From positions 1-6,363 of the forward strand of contig JAHIZR010000321.1 of the NCBI GenBank assembly GCA_018814465.1: a stretch of 6,363 nucleotides of DNA, read 5' to 3'. Position numbers and translations under genes: made by a program. This document shows, one piece after another, positions 4,076 through 6,363 of the stretch (its first letter is position 1; every line of letters begins with the position of its first letter). Source of the stretch: a bacterium. Its GTDB lineage: Bacteria > Electryoneota > RPQS01. The notes below the pieces were generated by a model. That model ran no database searches. It saw only the letters and a list, made by a program, of their open reading frames with translations, and was not told the origin of the DNA.

Positions 4076-6363
4076 GACAAGCAGCATTTTTCGTACGGCT
4101 GAGAACTCCCCTGCCGTCATGCGGTAAAAGTAGATTCCACTTGGAGCATCCGCAAGGGAAAACGAAAAATGATGGTTCCCTTCAGTGAAATTCGCCTTGT
4201 CGATCGGCAGCGCCACCAGTCTGCCCAGAATGTCATTCACCCTTAGAGTAACCTGCGATGCCTGCGGCAGTACGAAGGAGATAGTTGTTTCCCCGTTAAA
4301 AGGATTAGGATAGTTTTGGCGCAGCTCGAATGTCCGGGCGGTCTGTGGTAATTCGTCCAGAATCGACTCTAACATTGCCTTCATTTCCCGAACGGTGTCG
4401 CTGTTTCCCCGGAGGGATTCATACAGCAATTGAAAGGCGGTCTGATGTAGGGATAGTACTGCCGGATCGGTAATATCCACTTCATATGAAGCAGTTGAAA
4501 CCTCATGTGTGTTCTGCCAATTGACTCCTATCGCAATGATGTCTCGCTCATCGACGATGCCGTCGCCGTTTGCATCAGCGTACAATGCGGCAGGTTCATC
4601 CCACAATAGAGCGGCCTGCGGCATCCAGACATAGCTTTCATCCAATCGTGCCGGTCCTTGAGCTAAGAAATAAACTCCAACCGGCAGAATATCCTGAGCA
4701 TCTACAACACCGTTATTGTCCGTATCGCCGGGGTACACGAAAGAGCTGGAAATCTGCAGTGAAACATTCAGATTCCGTGCTTCCGAAAAAGAAAGGAGTC
4801 CGGGAATTCGCCTGCCGATATCGACAGTCACATCCTGTTCGATGTTCGTTGTGAATTGCGCATCCGAATAAAGCTTGTTTTGATCGGCGAAAACGTGGGA
4901 TTCGATTATAGGTCGCAGCGTTTCAGTCTTAGCGCTTACCGAATCGGTTGCGGCGGTTTGAGTAAGCAGCAGATCGAGATAGCTGATATAGATTTGCCGC
5001 AGCGAATCGTTTGACAGCAGCCGCCGTATCAACGGCCGGTGCTCCAGGTTCGAGGTTTGATACACATCCTGAGAAACGACATCCCATCCGTTCGTGTAAA
5101 TCCCGAACGACTCGTTCACATCCCAAGGCAGAAAAGTCAGCTTGTCCGATACAGGATCGTGATATAGATAGAAATTTCTTCCCGACCCGGTATAGCTGTC
5201 AAAACTGGACAGCACCATGTTGAACGCGAAAGCGCGCAAGCAGGCGTCAATGTCAAGCAATGGGTCAAGCGATGAGATCGCACTCTCATCAGACGAATTG
5301 TTGAGTGCATCGAGCATTGCCAGCAGATCACCCCAGTCGTTGACATCTTCGTTCGTTTTCAGCTCGAACTCATCCGCGTACAGTTCCGCGCCGTCTCCAT
5401 ACCACTGCATCGTTGCGCCGTTGTTGCTGGCCTTGAAGAGATTGCCAGAGTTATCTTCAAAGTGATCTTCAAGAAAGGTCTTGTCGATTTCTTCAACCAA
5501 TATATAGAAACCGAGAAGCTCGCCATTGACAAACACATCCGCATAAGCTGTTCGCGGCGCCGGCAGAATGCTGCGCGCGATGCCGTAGGCAATGGTCTCG
5601 CGCATGAAGCTTGGATCGCTCACGCCGTTTTGCATATTCAATCGTTTAATCCCGCCAAGAGACTGTCCGGAGAAAAACTCGTCGAATTTCAGTTGCAGCG
5701 GCTTCTTGGGTGTGTTGCTTGACAATGTATACGAGGAATTCCCCTTGTAACGGATTCCGGTGCTGTCCCGCACCATACCATCGAAGGTCAGCCTGACTGG
5801 CATGTACTCCTTATCCAGAACCTCGAAATTATAAGTCAGCGAATCCTGCCAGTCTGAGATATAGAATTCCAGATTGATGGTATGAATCAGGGTGTCGCAA
5901 AAGATCGTCAGCTCAGGTTCGATTGATGGAGCATCGTTTACATTCGCCTCTCCCGGCGTGGGATACATTTCGCGGTATTCACCGGTTCCATCGGGATAGC
6001 GGCCATAGCTCACATCCGCTCGCTGCACTCCAAAATCGATCTCATCGACAATACCATCACCATTCGATAAAATGAGAACCTCTCCATCCGCGAATAGTCT
6101 GAAGTTCGTATGCAGTCCGTCCTGATCTTCGTCATCGTCAGCCCAGAGCATCATAAATTCCCCCGGTGCAAGAAACGTATCCGGCAGACTCCATTGCTGT
6201 AAATCATCTTCGTTGTCCGTAAGATAGAATCCGGAAAGCATCAGCGTTTCTTCACCGAAATTATAGAGTTCTATCCAATCATCGAACTCTCCATCCTGAT
6301 CCGGCAAGGTTACAGTGTTGGCGGCAAGAAACTCATTAATCGCGATTGTCTGCGCTGATGTTA
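4070..6363 (-). CDS. Exported LTD / CotH-kinase / dockerin protein with a type IX secretion-like C-terminal domain (N-terminus cut by window edge)
   Basis: The frame is open from the right edge to TGA at 4070, giving 763 residues (numbered from the first full codon, 6361-6359). It starts TSAQTIAINEF, which looks like the end of a signal peptide followed by the mature chain, so probably only the signal peptide lies outside. Residues about 6-141 are a lamin-tail domain (INEFLAAN, DDWIELYN, LAPGEF, PTPGEANV). About 156-537 are a CotH kinase domain: RYKGNSS at 204-210, KPLQLKFDEF, DPSFMRE at 249-255, VNGELLGFYILVEEID at 278-293, and LPWDVNESFG at 411-420, where Asp414 and Asn416 probably bind metal. 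About 544-622 are a dockerin with two calcium loops (D546-D557, D596-D607). The last roughly 85 residues, from QNYPNPFN (682-689) to KMLLVR, match FlgD-like / Por secretion C-terminal domains. CotH phosphorylates spore coat proteins in Bacillus; its role in non-sporulating bacteria is open. The next gene encodes a cohesin lipoprotein and is translationally coupled. Confidence 0.9.
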   Translation of the reverse strand, partial: TSAQTIAINEFLAANTVTLPDQDGEFDDWIELYNFGEETLMLSGFYLTDNEDDLQQWSLPDTFLAPGEFMMLWADDDEDQDGLHTNFRLFADGEVLILSNGDGIVDEIDFGVQRADVSYGRYPDGTGEYREMYPTPGEANVNDAPSIEPELTIFCDTLIHTINLEFYISDWQDSLTYNFEVLDKEYMPVRLTFDGMVRDSTGIRYKGNSSYTLSSNTPKKPLQLKFDEFFSGQSLGGIKRLNMQNGVSDPSFMRETIAYGIARSILPAPRTAYADVFVNGELLGFYILVEEIDKTFLEDHFEDNSGNLFKASNNGATMQWYGDGAELYADEFELKTNEDVNDWGDLLAMLDALNNSSDESAISSLDPLLDIDACLRAFAFNMVLSSFDSYTGSGRNFYLYHDPVSDKLTFLPWDVNESFGIYTNGWDVVSQDVYQTSNLEHRPLIRRLLSNDSLRQIYISYLDLLLTQTAATDSVSAKTETLRPIIESHVFADQNKLYSDAQFTTNIEQDVTVDIGRRIPGLLSFSEARNLNVSLQISSSFVYPGDTDNNGVVDAQDILPVGVYFLAQGPARLDESYVWMPQAALLWDEPAALYADANGDGIVDERDIIAIGVNWQNTHEVSTASYEVDITDPAVLSLHQTAFQLLYESLRGNSDTVREMKAMLESILDELPQTARTFELRQNYPNPFNGETTISFVLPQASQVTLRVNDILGRLVALPIDKANFTEGNHHFSFSLADAPSGIYFYRMTAGEFSAVRKMLLVR
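4073..4330 (-). other. C-terminal FlgD-like / type IX secretion sorting-like domain
   Basis: It opens with LRQNYPNPFNGETTISF, continues with V-T-L-R-V-N-D-I-L-G-R-L-V, then G-x-H-x-F-x-F and SGIYFYRM, and ends KMLLVR. This order is typical of C-terminal domains carried by exported proteins in Bacteroidota and related candidate phyla, where the type IX system exports and anchors or releases them. The domain match is strong; use of a type IX system by this organism is inferred, since no por/gld gene is in the window. Confidence 0.75.
4496..4732 (-). other. Dockerin domain within the CotH-kinase protein
   Basis: Two EF-hand-like calcium loops, DTDNNGVVDAQD and DANGDGIVDERD, each keep acidic or Asn residues at loop positions 1, 3, 5, 9 and 12. 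Each is followed by a short helix with a similar pattern (ILPVGVYF and IIAIGVNW). A linker of about 38 residues separates the loops, longer than in classic cellulosomal dockerins, where the repeats are nearly adjacent. Cohesin binding is expected from the family; the partner is inferred from the adjacent gene. Confidence 0.82.

Noticed and set aside
4078..4080. TTG as the start codon of the cohesin lipoprotein
   Set aside because: The ATG at 4065 gives a normal lipoprotein signal peptide and has correctly spaced AGG; the TTG adds an acidic residue ahead of the basic start and has no ribosome binding site.
6305..6307. TTG as the start codon of the CotH protein
   Set aside because: The frame stays open upstream to the window edge and encodes the first strand of the lamin-tail domain (INEFLAAN) and a likely signal-peptide end, so the true start is outside the window.

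Overview
All genes supported in this window lie on the minus strand, so the reading order in transcription is from the right edge to the left edge. The right half (6363 to 3547) holds a two-gene unit. The first gene encodes a large exported protein with a lamin-tail domain, a CotH-kinase domain, a dockerin with two calcium-loop repeats, and a C-terminal domain of the type IX secretion (Por) / FlgD-like type; its N-terminus lies outside the window. Four bases downstream, with its Shine-Dalgarno sequence laid over the first gene's stop codon, is a small lipoprotein made almost entirely of one cohesin-like domain. The left half (2904 to 1) holds a histidine ammonia-lyase (HutH) family enzyme followed, 106 bp later, by a POT-family proton-coupled oligopeptide transporter that runs off the left edge. 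Together these suggest peptide uptake and amino-acid breakdown.

A 642 bp non-coding stretch (2905-3546) separates the two units. It holds a strong bidirectional-looking rho-independent terminator (3195-3229), a convincing extended -10 promoter for hutH (2945-2972), a weaker promoter-like sequence overlapping a 9 bp inverted repeat (3270-3307), and several small inverted repeats.

Organism: the C-terminal sorting-like domain, the LTD-CotH-dockerin architecture and the POT variant fit a Gram-negative bacterium of the Bacteroidota/FCB superphylum or an uncultured relative (for example Zixibacteria, KSB1, Calditrichota or Cloacimonadota-like). The lipoprotein has an acidic stretch right after its lipobox Cys, like the surface-export signal described in Bacteroidota. 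Base composition looks near 50% GC. No marker gene is present, so this placement is inference.

The most interesting points are: (1) the translationally coupled dockerin/cohesin pair, which could form a two-component cell-surface complex that displays a CotH-kinase protein; (2) the HutH homologue, whose cofactor-forming Ala-Ser-Gly triad reads Ala-Cys-Gly at exactly position 143, with further unusual residues in the substrate pocket; (3) a perfect 16 bp palindrome that contains the transporter's ribosome binding site and the first bases of its start codon; and (4) a possible three-arm attenuator or short RNA ahead of the terminator.
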